64,000 nucleotides of DNA. Source: Sceloporus undulatus. Lineage: Eukaryota > Chordata > Lepidosauria > Squamata > Phrynosomatidae. Shown one piece after another: positions 26,861-40,600 of the stretch. Position numbers and translations under genes: made by a program. The notes beneath the pieces are model-generated. The model had not been told where the DNA came from. It worked only from the letters and a program-made list of their open reading frames with translations, and made no database searches. Numbering within the stretch: position 1 is the stretch's first letter; every line of letters starts with the position of its first letter. The DNA is taken from assembly GCF_019175285.1 (NCBI RefSeq), contig NC_056528.1, positions 50,065,600 to 50,129,599 of the forward strand. Reading direction: 5' to 3'.

Positions 26861-29800
26861 GTGAGCCTCTGAGCGTGGGCAGAGCGCCAAGGGGCCTCGG
26901 GGAAGGGGCAAAGGCAAAGGCAAAGGCGGTGGACTCCATCTCCCAGGATCCCGAGCCATTGGCCAAAGGCGGCTGAGGCTTCTGGGAAATGGAGTCCAAA
27001 GGCTCCCGCCCCCTTTCTCCAGGAGTCCTGTCCAGTGAGGGCCCTGATCCAGGGGGCCATCGACTGTCGCTCTCCCTCGAAGCACCTCTGCTGAAAGGCA
27101 GCCTCCAGGAAGGAGGCTCAGAGGCAGCATCTTCCATCCTGGAGCAGATCTTGCTGTCAGGAAGCTCTTCCTAATGTTGAGCCGGGATTTCTTTTCTGCA
27201 GCTCCTTGCATCCTTTGTTGCATGACTTCTTCTCTGGAGCAGCAGAAAGCAAGCTTGCTCCCTCCTCAACATGACATCCCTTCAAGTATTTAAACAGGGC
27301 TAGCATCATATCTCCTCTTAGCCTTCTCTTCTCCAGGCTAAACATCCCCAGCTCCCAAAGTCTCTCCTCATAAGGCTTCATGGTTTCCAGACCCTTCACC
27401 ATTTCATAGAATTATAGAACCCTAGACTTGGAAGAGGCCCCCAAAAGGGCCCTGATCCAGTCCAGCCCCCTTCTTCTGCCATGCAGGAACTCTCAGTCAA
27501 AGCATCCCCAGTGACAGATGGCCATCCAGCCTCTGCTTAAAGGCCTCCAAAGGAGGAGACTCCAACATTTTCCGAAGCCTTCCCCCATCAAACAGCTCTT
27601 ACTGTCAGGAAGCTCCTCCAAATGTTGAGCTGGAACCTCTTTTCTTGGAGCTTGCATCCATTACTCTATTGGGTCCTGTTCTCTGGAGCAGCAGAAAAAA
27701 GCTTGCTCCCTCCTCAATATGACATCCCTTCAAGTATTTAACAGGGCTCTCCTATCACTTCTTAACCTTCTCTTCTCCAGGCTGAACATCCCCAGCTCCC
27801 TGAGTCTCTCTTCAAAGGGCTTTATGGTTTCCGGACCCTTCACCATTTTAGTTGCCCTCCTTTGCACACATGTCTCCAGTTTCTCTACATCCTTCTTGAA
27901 TTGTGGTCCCCAGAACTGGAGACAGTATTCCAGAGCAGAATAGAAGTGGCACTATAATAATAATAATGTTTATTTATATACCGCGTTTCCAAATTAGATC
28001 AAAGCGGTGTACAACAGGAAGTACAATACAAAGTCAAAATAAAACATAACAGGCCTCTCTCCCCCTCAAGATGGTGGTCGGAAGGAGGGCTCTTAGTCTA
28101 TGACTTCCCTCTTGATGCAACCAATAGTTCTACTCTGTTAATGCAATCTTGAGGGGCGACCCTGACTCATGGTGGCCCTGGGGATGAGGCACCTCCAAGC
28201 CCCGCTCTCCTCTGCTCATGTTTTGCAGATTCAAACCTATGACCTTTCTCACTGAGTCCAACTATCTGCCATAGGGTCTTTTCTTTCTGCTACCTTCTAC
28301 CTTTCCATTATTGTATCAATCTTCACTTCTCATGGTGTGGCCAAATTAGGACAGACTCAACTTTGTCATCTTGGCTTCCGGGGAGACTTCAGGTTTGGTC
28401 AGTTCAAGGACCCATTTGTGTGTCTTCTTGGAATAATCGATCCCTTTCAACTATTAGAAAGGAAATAAGAAATGTAGTTAGAGTAATGTATCTTTACTTG
28501 CATTGGTTCCCAAACTCTGTTACTCCAGATGTTTTGGACTTCAGCTCCAGAGCCCCTGACCATTGGCCAAGGTGGCTGAGGCTTCTGGGAGGTGAAGTCC
28601 AAAAGGTTGTTAATGTTCCTTCCTTTCCTCCAAATCCCAAAACTCAGACCAATACACCATGATGCCAGAAATTGTGTTCAGACAGAGGTTCTGAGCTTGG
28701 AAATCTGGTTAAAATGTCGCTCCAGCCATTAACTTACTAAGTAGTCTTTGGTAAAGCAAGACCAGTGAAAATACTGGGCTGCCTCAGGCTCACTCTCTAA
28801 AGATTATAAAGCTAGTACAGTACGGGTACTTGCTGTATTGCCTGAATATTGCACAACATACACGTTTGCTATTCAGTGGTGCCAATGTGGAAGTCCACAC
28901 TTCTTCAAGGTGGGAGAAATGTTAGCAAAACCATATCCTTTTCTGTTGACTCCAGATGGGCTTTTCTCAGTGTGGTCTGGGAGGAAAGCAGGTGGCTTGA
29001 GCTTGGGAACTACCAAGGGAGCCTCCATGCAAAGAGGCGTTTGCTTTTAGCTCATGAGGGACCGTGCAAAAACAGCAAGTCATGGAGCTGGAGTGATCCT
29101 TGTAGTTCTGCCTGCATTCAGGTTCACTTCTTTGTCTCTGCTGCCTCATTCCTCTTGGCTTGTCCCCAATTGTATTCTCAGGCAAAGATGGCCTGGTGAC
29201 CATTCACTCCACAGGGTTGTTACAGATGGCCAGCATTGGAAATAGTTCTTTTGCCTTCTGGGAAAGAGCACAGAGGTTGTGGTTGTTGGTGCATACTTTC
29301 ATGTATTATGGTGACCCAGCCAACATGGCGTTGTAGTTTGAGTGCTGGACTATGATTCTGGGTTTGATCCCCAGCTCAGCCATGAAACCCACTGGGTGAC
29401 ACTCACTCAGCCTCAGAGGAAGGCAATGGTGAACTCCCTCTGAACAAATCTTGCCAAGAAAACCCCAGGATAGGTTTGTTTTAGGGACAGCATAAGTCAG
29501 AAACAACTTGAAGGTACAGTACACAAAAACAACATCATGAACGCGGGGGTTTCTTGTCCAGACTCTTAGCAGGTGGAGTCTTTGTGCCAGAGTTTGCATT
29601 GCCTCAAGATTCAGGTGAGATTTGTTACTGTTTTCCTCTGAAGCTTGTGCTCACAGTTACCCGGTGGGTTTCCATGGCTGAGTGAGGATTCGAACCATGT
29701 GCTCCTGGAGTCCTGTTCCCAACACTCAACCCATTTATTAGCTGATTGGAGTATTTGCCTACTGTTCTGAACAATAATGCAGACACAAAGCAGTCGTTAA

Positions 29801-32800
29801 AAGTACATCATCAACATCATCAAAACATTCATTGTGAACACACATATTTAGTAGCAACAGGGTGCATGAAAACCATTGTAATAAGATTTCCACTTTCATA
29901 TGAACGACAGTCAAGTAGAACATGTGTGATTCTCCCTGGAGAGGATTCGGAGAAGGGAGGCCCGCAGTGAACTTGTTTGTTCTCTCATTTCTGATGATGA
30001 ATTGCAGCCCATTGCCTTGAATAAGAACATCTTGAGTGAAAATTGTTAAAATGAGTGACGTTCCAATAGTGGAATCACACAGTTCTTCAGATAATAATGT
30101 GTTTAGGATATGTTTGATTGCATCTGTTTCGAGGGGAGGATGGCGTACAATAGACTCTACTTCTCACATGGCAACACTTCACTGACTTATTTTGAGTGTT
30201 AATAGGATTGTGATGTAGTCTGAATAGTTCTTCTTATGCCTCCCTCCCTCATGGCCTCTCAGTTGTCCTGATTTATTTAAGGAATGCTTCCCCCAAACTG
30301 TTGCTGAGGCCCAAAACACACTCCAGAAATCATCCAGTTTGAGATCACTTTGACTGCCCTGGCCCAGTGCTAGGGAATCCTGGGAGTTGTAGTTTATTGT
30401 GGCACCAGAGCTCTCTGTCAGAGGCGGTGTAACGTCTCACAAAGCTACATTCCCAGGATTCCCTAGCACTGAGCCAGGGCAGTCAAAGTGGTCTCAAACT
30501 GGATGATTTCTGGAGTGTGTTTTGAAGGAAAATTTCAGAACAGTGATAGAATATGTCTCTTGCTTTTCTCTCTCTGCTCTTCAGCCTCTTATTTTAGCTC
30601 CTCTCTGTGAACTTGACTGTTTCTCTTGTTTTTCTGCTTCCATACTCTCTCATCCCATCATCACAGCTCCATTCTCCAGCCTTTGCACATGAATCAGGGA
30701 GGCAGTTGCGTGTGGGTGAGAATGAGAAAGTGCTGCTTTTGTTTGCCAGGGATATTGCTTTGAAACTAAGAAACTAAACCTGCAAATACTGCTAAACCGG
30801 AATGGAGGCTCACTGAGTTGTAACAACGACGTCAATAGCTTACCTGTCTGCTTTTGGATACAAGGTGTGAAGCATACAGGACCTGGTATGCATCTAGCAG
30901 GAGACAGCACTAAGATGACTTACATTTTCCAGGGCAAGAAGAGCTGTTGCGTGTCTTTTCTGACATCACATATTTATTATCACCACACCCAGTTGTGCTG
31001 CCACTGTGCCCAGGGCAGTGTTGGCATTTCCTTTACAAAATCCTCTTCCTTTGGTCTTAGTCACATTCAGTTTTGTCTTGAAATGTTCGTATTTTTGGAT
31101 ATGCACAAATTAAAATTCAACTTGATGAATCAGATCTTTGTCAAATGCATTTATGCAGTGAAGGTCTGGGAAAAAATGAAGTACAGTGGAACCTCACCTT
31201 ATGCGGGGGATCCGTTCCGGACCCCCGTGTAAGGCAAATTCCGCCTATGCTTGAGCCCCATTCAAGTGAATGGGGTTCATGCACACAATGGCGCATATGC
31301 GCCACAGGCGCACACCCCATTCATTCGAATGGGATGTGCTGCCTCTTGCACCCCGCGCACTCCCACACAGCTTTAGCACATATGCTCAAAGCCACGTATA
31401 GCACGCCTGCGTATAAGGCGGGCGCAATGTACTTGGTATGGAAACCTATCCTTTGACTGAAGTGCATTTGCCTGAGTAGTGACTACCATTAGCTTTGCTG
31501 TAGTCTTGTCATTTAGTCAGAGGTATGCCATCCCCATTCCTTGTAGCCGCCAAATTTGGCAGTGCAGGAAGGTAACACACCCTTCCATTTTCTCCCTAAA
31601 ACAAGGCATGCGAGGATGCGCATTGTCTTAAGAAGAGAATTGTATTGCTTGAAACATACTTCTGCTGAAAAACAAGCCATGCTTCCCTACATCCTTCCTT
31701 TTTTAAAGTAAAAGTATAAGGTTCTTATTTGCACTGGAGTTTTATTGGGCAGAGGCCATTAGTTTTCTGGAGGAGTTGAATTCCCCCGGGGAGGGTGCCA
31801 TAGCTGCCCACCAGTGCATTCAAGAAAGCTGTTACGTGACTTTGCACTCGCTTTCCTGATATTAAATCATCGGTGTAAATATATCTCCAACAAGAAAGAG
31901 CAGAAATAGTTTTGAGTTCTTGAAACTCCTTACCAAAACAATTCTTAACCCTGTATGTCCATACCGCTGGAAACCTATATGCTGTAGATCAGGGATGGCA
32001 GTCATGGACTGCAACTCCCAGTAGCCAGCATAGCCAGTGATAAGGAATGCTGGGACTTAGGGGAAAGCAATAGGAATGGGGGCTGCAGCCAAGGAATCAG
32101 AAGAAGGTTAAGAACGGGGAGGGTGGCTATGAAAGAACCAGAAAAGATCCTAAAGTGCAAAGATATACCACACAAGTTAGAATCTTACAAGCCGTTGTAT
32201 TCCTTATTGCCATGTAAGGATGCCTCGGTGTCTTTGTTCATTAATGACCCTTGTTAAAACTGGACTTGCCACTTCATTTCCATACATGAAAGATTTTGAA
32301 TTTCAATTGACATTCTCACATACCAAGGGCACATATATACAACTCAGCATGAAAGTTAGAATCATATAAACTGTTGTTATCCCTGTAACCATGAATGGAC
32401 ATGGGAGCTGAATGGTTAAGAAACACGACAGGAAGAAAATTCGTTCATTTGAGATGTGTTGCTGGAGAAGAGTGCTGATGATCCCACGGACAGCCAAAAA
32501 GACAAAGAAATGGGTCCTAGAGCAGATCAAGCCAGAAATCTCCCTGGAAGCCAAGATGACCAAACTGAGGCTGTTGTACTTTGGCCACATCATGAGAAGG
32601 AAAGGCAGATTGGAAAAAGCAATAATGCTGGGAAAGGTGGAGGGAAGCAGAAAGAGAGGAAGATGGATGGACTCTGTTAAGTCATGGGTATGAGTTTGCA
32701 GGAACTAAGAACAGTGGAAGATGTGGGTCTTAGAGATGTCGCATCCACAGGGTCGCCATGGGTTAAAATCGACTTGAAAGCAGGTAACAACAACAACAAC

Positions 32801-34651
32801 AATATCTGGAGTGCTGAATGATTCCTGCTGTTTGTTGCTACAAGTGCTCTGTTATGCGTAGTATCCATAGGGCATAAGCCAGTCCTGTTGGGCCTCAACA
32901 CTGTTGTTCACAAAGACTGAATGCTGTGTGTGAGATCTTCCTGTCTATCTGTTTTCTTCAGATTCAAAGCCCTTCTGCCAGTTTTAGTAGAAGCAGTGAA
33001 ACTTGTGCAGGGAAGTTGACTCTCCCAGCGCCGTGTTTTCTGACCTATTACTTCTCCGAAACAGCCGTTGGCCCTGTCGAGTGTGTGGGTGCCTCCTTTT
33101 AAACTGGGAGGTGTGCACCGTGCGTCTGTCTTAATAAAGAACTCATGAGAAGCATCCAGGCTTTGCTTGTTCAAAATACGGAAACAGATCCATTTATGTT
33201 AAAGCAAGCGGCTATTGATTCGAGTCTGACTTTTCCCTTTTGGGCGAAAAAAGAGCTGCTGTTACAAGTGTTTTGTTGCACAACCGGCCCTGTTCCTTCA
33301 TAGTTAAATGTTGAGCCTTGGCAGCGATCAAATGGGAGTAGTTCAGAGGGCAAAAATGTTGAATCCATTTGTGGACTATTCAGCCACTTCAACCATCAAC
33401 TGTTTGTGGACGTTTCTTATTTCCAACCGCCTGCTGTACGTACCGGAGTTGATTTGACAGTCATTGCATGAAACATAGCATGAAGGTTATCTGTTGACTG
33501 ATTTAGATTCTACTGCCACCAGTATTGCAGTTTACAATAATAAAAAAGGTTTTCAAGGCAGCTGGACTTAGAACTGGTTTCCATAGAAGCCGCTCAGAGC
33601 AGTGTGTTTCTATTATAATAACATCCACAGTTAATGGGAGGTAAATGTAACTGCTGGTGTCTTGTGTGTGGCTGCAGATTGGTTTTAACTGCTCACACCT
33701 TGACTATAAATACTACCATGGCTTATTTCTCTTTGGTAACAGCCTGGTAATGAAAGAGTTGGACTACTCTGTTAAAAACGGTATTCCAACAGTGGCCAAG
33801 TGGGCAGTTTTCTGTCTAGACGCATACTACTGAATCTTAAGGGAAAGTGGAAAGTTTGTGCAAATTCTTGTGTCAGAAAAAGAAAACAAGATTCGTCTTG
33901 TAGGAAGTACAGTGGTCCCTCCCCATTCACTGGAGTTGGGGGTGAAGAAGCCCTGCAAATGTGGGAAAACCACAAATAGAAAAACACTACTCTTTTTACC
34001 TAAGAGAACACCTCTCTAGGAATCTCCAGATCCTCCAGTGCAACTCTTATGATCAACATCTGCCAGCGGTTGACCATAGACTCATGCTGGAGGACCTACA
34101 GATGCCTAGAGAAGCGTTTTCTCCAGGAACTTCTACTTTCTCCAGCACAACTCTATGGTCAACCTCTAGCAGAATTGCACTGGAGGAGTTAGAGATTCGT
34201 AGAGAGAACATTTTAATCAAAACCGCAGGTAATCAAATCTGCAAAAGTCAAAGTCGCAGATGTGGAGGGATGACTGTATTCCATATATTCATGCTCCATC
34301 TCATGGATATTCTATGCAAGATGTGATATGTAGAAGTACATGTAAATACCACTAGCTCTGGATGTGTTTTGTCTATTAACTCTGCATCCTACGCTGTTCA
34401 GGGGTGCCAACTTTGTTATGGAGCTGAGCACTCTTGAGGCTGTTTGATTATGGCAGCCAGAAGCTTAGTCTGTGCGGCTTCAAGAGGTGGATGGATGAGT
34501 CGGTGCAGTGATAAGAATAAGAGATGAGAAAACTGTACTTTGGGGAAGGATTTAGAGCTCATGTGAACATTCAATTGAACAGCAGTCTTCAGTAGCGATT
34601 CATAATTCTGATGTTCAGATTAAGCAGAATGCGACCATGTTAGATCCTTGT

Positions 34652-34688
<37 letters not shown>

Positions 34689-37600
34689 TGCCACATTGAT
34701 GACTTTGAAATAAGAAATCAGCTCTTTGAAAAACTGAACATTAATATATGTATTTTTGTGCTGAGTTCTTGGGATGTATGACAGTGATTTTGAATCAAGG
34801 ACCATGTGTGCTGTGTTTAGGCTCTCATCCATGAAAGCTTATGCCACAATGAATTTGCTGGTCTTTCAAGTGCTAATAATTGATGTTTGCTGCATCAGAC
34901 TAACAAGGCTATGCTCCCCTCAGGAACTTGTAATCTGAAAAGGATCTTCAGCAAAGCTTAAATGTTAGAGCGACAGTGTTACAAATTAGCTTGAAAATTA
35001 GCCTTTGAACCAGAGCCTTTTAAAGATAAACCCCTTCAACTTCTTCAGATCCTTTTCTTCTCAATCCTTAATAAATAATAAAAAATGAACGTAACAGTTG
35101 GATGTCTTAAAGCACATACATACTAGTGAAGTTGGAACTGCTGGACTGACCCTATTGCCATCTTTGACATACACTTGGTAGCAAACATGGATCTCTTTGT
35201 TCAGTCAGTGTAATGGCCCAGATTTGCTAACTATTCACTGCAAATATCTTGCTATTCTATTATTATTTCTCATTCTTCCACAGAAGAACGATGCATCCTT
35301 CTTTCAAAGCACTTTAAGTCTCTTACCTGAATATCATTGGAAAAGATTAAAATGTGGGATGGAAATGTAGAGAGTTAAAGCTCAGGTTCTTGGCAGTATT
35401 ACTGTTGCAGAAGTTCCTGTTGATGCAACTTTTTGCAGGAAATGCATTGATTGCTGTTCAAAACAGTAATTCATAATCTGGTGACTAATGTTAAAAGAAC
35501 GTGGCAAATTTAAACATCTAGATTTCACTGTCCCTTATAATATATAAAATACACATTTTAAAATCCTCACAGTATTTCCGTTTGTTAATGTATTCAAAGC
35601 TGTTTAAGACTGATAGTTAAAGCCTAACTTGGCTTCTGCTCTTTCTCTCCAGAACAGCTAGCAGAGGAGACTTCGTATTTTCTGCCGATCGCTTGGTAAG
35701 TGAGTATTTTCATATGCAAAAGTAGCCATATCGACTATAAGAAAAAAACCCCAAATCCACTGCTAAGGCGCTGTTTAGTTTGCAGCAGAAAGCTAAACTG
35801 AAAGGCTTATTGCTCTGCTGAGGAACCTTGAATTTGACAGACAGACAAGGTGCTGTCTACAAGAAAACCTCTGCCAGCCAATTATATAGTAGCTTTGATA
35901 GGTTAAGATTAGGGATGTGACAAAATTTTGTCCCTCAGATTTTTGATGTAGACAAGCCCATCTTGACACAGCTGTGAAATGGTTTTCCAGGGATTTTGCA
36001 CCCCTTCTGGGAGCAAAACACCAGCAGGTTTTTCCTCTACCATGTTTTGCCCATTTTGCCCAAAAATGTCTCTGTGAAGAACTAGTACTAATCTAGTCAA
36101 GCTAATCAGGATCAGTTCTGGTTAGTACTTGGGTGGGAGACCTCCAGCAAATACCAGGTGCTGTAGGTTATATTTCGGAGGAAGGAACTGCCAAAACCAC
36201 TGCTGAGGATTCCTTGCCTAAGAAGAACCTAGGAAATGCATGGGGTTGCCATAAATCGACGGGCGACATGAAGGCGCAGACATTTTTTCTTTCTTGTTTT
36301 CAATCTGTGTCTCACACATGGTATGTTCTGCAGATTAAGTAGTTTTGGAGTGATTGTTTTCCCTCTTCTTGGGATAACTTTAATCTGATACAGACTAATC
36401 TGTAGGTGGTACAGATAGTGGATTAAAGCTTGTTGGTCTTATTGTTGAACAATTATATTGGAGGGAAGGAACAGTTAAGCTTTGTTTATACTGCAAGTTT
36501 GAAAAGTAACCTTCATGACACATTCCAATTAACAATTTTTTGTAACTGCAGATTTCCTGGGATCTCCTTTGCTCTCCTTCCCCAATCTGGTTTGAATTCT
36601 TCCTTTCTTACAGATCAGGCTTGTGGTTGAAGAGGGATTAAATCAGCTGCCATATACAGAATGCACAGTAACCACTCCAACAGGTAAAAGAAGAGTATAT
36701 CCAGGATAGATTGGTTGGTGGGCAAAGATTTGTCATAAGGACAGAATGGATCATGTCGTCTAGACCTGCTATAAAGTTAGCAGCAGAGCAGACAAATACT
36801 GACATGTTTGGGGGCTGGCTGGTAATTCTGGGTTATTTTTGCTCTCCTTTAATCTGGGGGTGCCAGGGGATTTGGGGGATTGAGTCTTACGTACATCAGT
36901 TAGAACAGCTGATCCAGTAAGTAGAATCATAGAGTTGGAAGAGACCACAAGGGCCATCCGGTCCAACCCCATTCTGCCATGCAGGAAATCTCAGTCAAAG
37001 CATCACCGACAGATGGCCATCCAGCCTCTGCTTAAAGACCTCCAAGGAGGGAGACTCCACTACACTCTGTGGAAGGAGTGTCTTCCCTTGTCGAACAGCC
37101 CTTACTGTCAGGAAGTTCCTCCTAATGTTGAAGTGGAATCTCTTTTCCTGCAGCTTGCATCCTTTGCTCCGGGTCCTAGTCTCTGGAGCAGCAGAAAACA
37201 AGCTTGCTCCCTCCTCAATATGAAATCCCTTCAAATATTTAAACAGGGCTATCATATCACCTCTTAACCTTCTTTTCTCCAGGCTAAACATCCCCAGCTC
37301 CTTGAGTCGTTCCTCATAGGGCATGGTATATAATAAAATATATTTGTGTAAAAGGAAACTTTTTTAAATGGTTCTGTATTATCTTCCAACAGGGTACAAG
37401 TATGAAGGTGTGAAATTTGAAAAGGGAAACTGTGGAGTCAGCATCATGAGAAGTGGTAGGTTTCTTAACATTAGTATTCTTTTACTATCAACAGAATATA
37501 TTACTTTTTCTGGTGGGGTATAATCAGAATAGAAAGTACGTTTATGAAACAAATGCTCACTGTAAATTGCTTAATTATATTGTAGAAGATCTAATACAGG

Positions 37601-40600
37601 GAAGGGGTAACTATCAACATGGGAGCATTGTCTTCATATTTGTCATAACTGTTCTTGGCTTAAATTTTGATGATAAATAGAAGCATGAAGCACTTTTTTA
37701 TGAAGGACAGACCTTTTGATTGGGAAATATTTGAAAAGTTGCCATTCTTTGGTGTATAACTCTTTTTTCCCTCTGTTTTCCTCCTGAAATGGAGGAGAGG
37801 CAATGGAACAGGGTTTGCGTGACTGCTGCAGGTCTATCCGAATAGGGAAGATCCTGATACAGAGCGATGAAGAGACTCAGAGAGCCAAAGTGTACTATGC
37901 AAAGTTTCCACCAGATATCTACAGGAGAAAAGTACTTCTCATGTACCCAATACTAAGTGAGTGTCCTAAAAAAGTTTTTAATCCCAGGCAGTTTGAGAAC
38001 AGTGTTCTGTTGGAGAGTAGATGCATTACTGGATACAAGCAGAGCTTTGGCTCACCTGGGCCCTAAAACACAAGGTTTGTATGTTCATTAGCTGGCAAAG
38101 CATTGATTATAGACTGCACATATCGGCAGGGGAGGGGGAGATGTGCCTGGCAATGGATCATCTGAGTGAAAACAAACAATCATGTTTCTAGCAACTAAGC
38201 CAAGAATATCGGAACTGTTGGAATGGGGGAATGTTAATCAGTTTGCCACACTTTAATAACATGGCTGATGGTAAATACTACTGCCTAATATGACATAATT
38301 GCTCCGTTATGAGATTCAACTCTGATCCTAAGGACATTAGCAGGATCATTTCACTCTCAAAATATTTAGGATCAAAAGATAAGTCTGTAGCTGCCACCAT
38401 TTTGAAGCCTGTAGCTGCCACCATTCACCTTACAGGCTTCTTAACCCAAAAGCATTACTAGCCAGGGGCAAAATAATTTTAGGCGCAGTAAGTGTGCTAT
38501 GTTTTTGTATGCAGCCTAAATGTGCATAACACTGATTGATGGCTAACCGACATGTTGACGGTTGCATGTATTACCTGACAATACGCTCCATAATTCCTTC
38601 TTTTCTCTCCTGTCTGCCCCTGGGGCCATACCAGGCACTGGCAATACTGTGATTGAGGCTGTGAAGGTTCTTATAGAACATGGAGTTCAGCCAAACGTCA
38701 TAATCCTGTTGAGTCTGTTCTCTACACCCCATGGTAAGTTAAACAACAGGATGGATTAAAAGCCAGAGTAGATGCGTTGAAGTAGCTGGTTTTGTCAAGC
38801 CCTTTTCTCTTCAGCTTGGTCACTTTTGGCATTGGTGCTTGCAGATAATTGCTTAAAACAGTGGAGTATCTGCAATGAGATGAGGCAGCCAGGGGATGGT
38901 GATCAGGACGGTGAGGGAATCTCTCTGTGCCTGCAAGTTGTGCTCTAAAAAACATACAGCCATGCATCCTGTTAGTTTGACGTGAAATAAAGAAGCACAT
39001 GTTGCATTTTAGTTTAAAGAGATTTGCTTTCATTTTGTTTCCTAGTAACCAAATGCTGTGCTGCTGTGAAAATAAGTTTTCAGTTTAGGGTAGAAGATTG
39101 GGTGGATGTGTTGGTTCTGCTTTGGAATAAGGATATACATTTAATGTATACAAGACACAGGTGCTTGTTGACAGATTTCAAACAGTCAAGATGAGTAATC
39201 GGAGCACTGTTGTTCAGTATCGTTTCTCTAACTTCACGATTGCTATAAAAAGTTAGATATTAATTAAACAAAAGACGTGACATTTGAAGGTTTTTGGAAT
39301 CTGAGCTCAAGTACATAATGTCAATGTGTCTTCTCATTCCATAGTGACCCCTCATGGCTGGATTAAGTTGTGCTGATTAGTTGAAAGGACAACTTACTGT
39401 TTTGAAGGGAAAGTAAAGGAACAGAGTTCATAGAATCACAGAGTTGTTGGTTTTATTTTCACATCTGGAAAAGTTAGCTTTATTGCCTTTGGGACTTTCC
39501 ATGAACTTTGCACTGTAGAGGACGTAATAAGTTATTGCATCCAGGCTTAGTCATGCTTTGATGTGTTCACTGAGTCAATGGGCCTCTGTGTGGGTGCAGT
39601 CAGACTATGACTAAGCCTGGGCCCAACCCAGCGATGTACTGCCTTGACTGTAGGCAACAGTTGGATACTTAGTCTGCAGTATAATTAAATGCAAATTGGT
39701 AGCTATACAAACAGGGAAAATCAATGAATGTGTTGCTTGAAAAATTCATAGAACTGTTCAACTGTCCATTAAGGCCACAGTGGATTCATACTGTACAGGA
39801 TACTGATGTGAGCATGGCCTGTTGAGGTCAGTGAGACTTAATTTAGCCATGTCTAATTTTCTCCACTGATTTCACTGGGAGTGTTCTGGGTATTACTAAG
39901 GTTGGACTCATTTGACCCATTCAGACAGGCCAAAATAAAGCTGCTTCGGGTCACTTTGGAGGTATGCTGTTTAAAGGATGCATTCGTCCTAAGAGTCCAT
40001 AAGCTGCCCCAAAGCTGTGCTCCAGTCCTTAGGACTGGATCGTGGCTTTGGCATGGCTTCTGGACTCTTAGGATGTATGCATCATTTAAACAGCATACCT
40101 CCAAAGTGACCCGAAGCAGCTTTATTTTGGCCTGTCTGTATGGGGCCATTTTGACCACTGACGGAGATGGAAAAAAATACCTAGGGCTGCATTTTCAAAG
40201 AGCTCCAGAATCCTGATCTTTGGGGAACTTTCCAGTGTCCTCTCCTCTAGTGAGGAGTCTCTTCTATGTCCATGTTAATCTGGAATACGTTTTTATTCCT
40301 GGTGTACATGATGCTTCAGTCTGGTCTACTGAGTGTTGCTGGTAGTTTGGCGAATTAAGGGTGACCTAGAAAGTGCTCTTTTTGCAGAAAGTTACAGGAG
40401 GATTGTTCTTGTTGTCCAGAGAGACAGAGATTTAATTAGCCATTAATTATAGTGCTTCTTGGGGGTCCAGGATTGTTGCTCAGGACTCTGTGGCCAAAGA
40501 GAATAGTCATTAAATTTAGAAAATATGGTGGAGGAAAAAGAATCTTTGAAACAGTTTTATGTTATCAGGAATCGCACTTGAGAGCATGTCACTGAATAAG

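Larger units (their letters stand above)
26861..35652 (+). other. UPRT: UPRT intron 1
   Basis: The 8.8 kb intron contains two CR1 fragments (27152-27958), Bov-B pieces (28262-28450 and 32404-32800), palindromic elements (28508-28615, 30313-30523, 31184-31429, 33910-34276, and a fragment at about 31985-32060), a SINE (29312-29533), a (TA)n tract (34655-34684) and a hairpin-family fragment (34818-34916). No additional exon was recognised. Confidence 0.7.

Noticed and set aside
26175-27137. A 320-codon minus-strand frame antisense to UPRT exon 1
   Set aside because: It lies in the GC-rich island where long chance frames are expected, is Arg/Ala/Pro-rich in shadow of UPRT codons, and shows no domain.
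39853-40216. Paired frames of about 100 codons on both strands
   Set aside because: They encode almost the same peptide because the DNA is a palindromic MITE.
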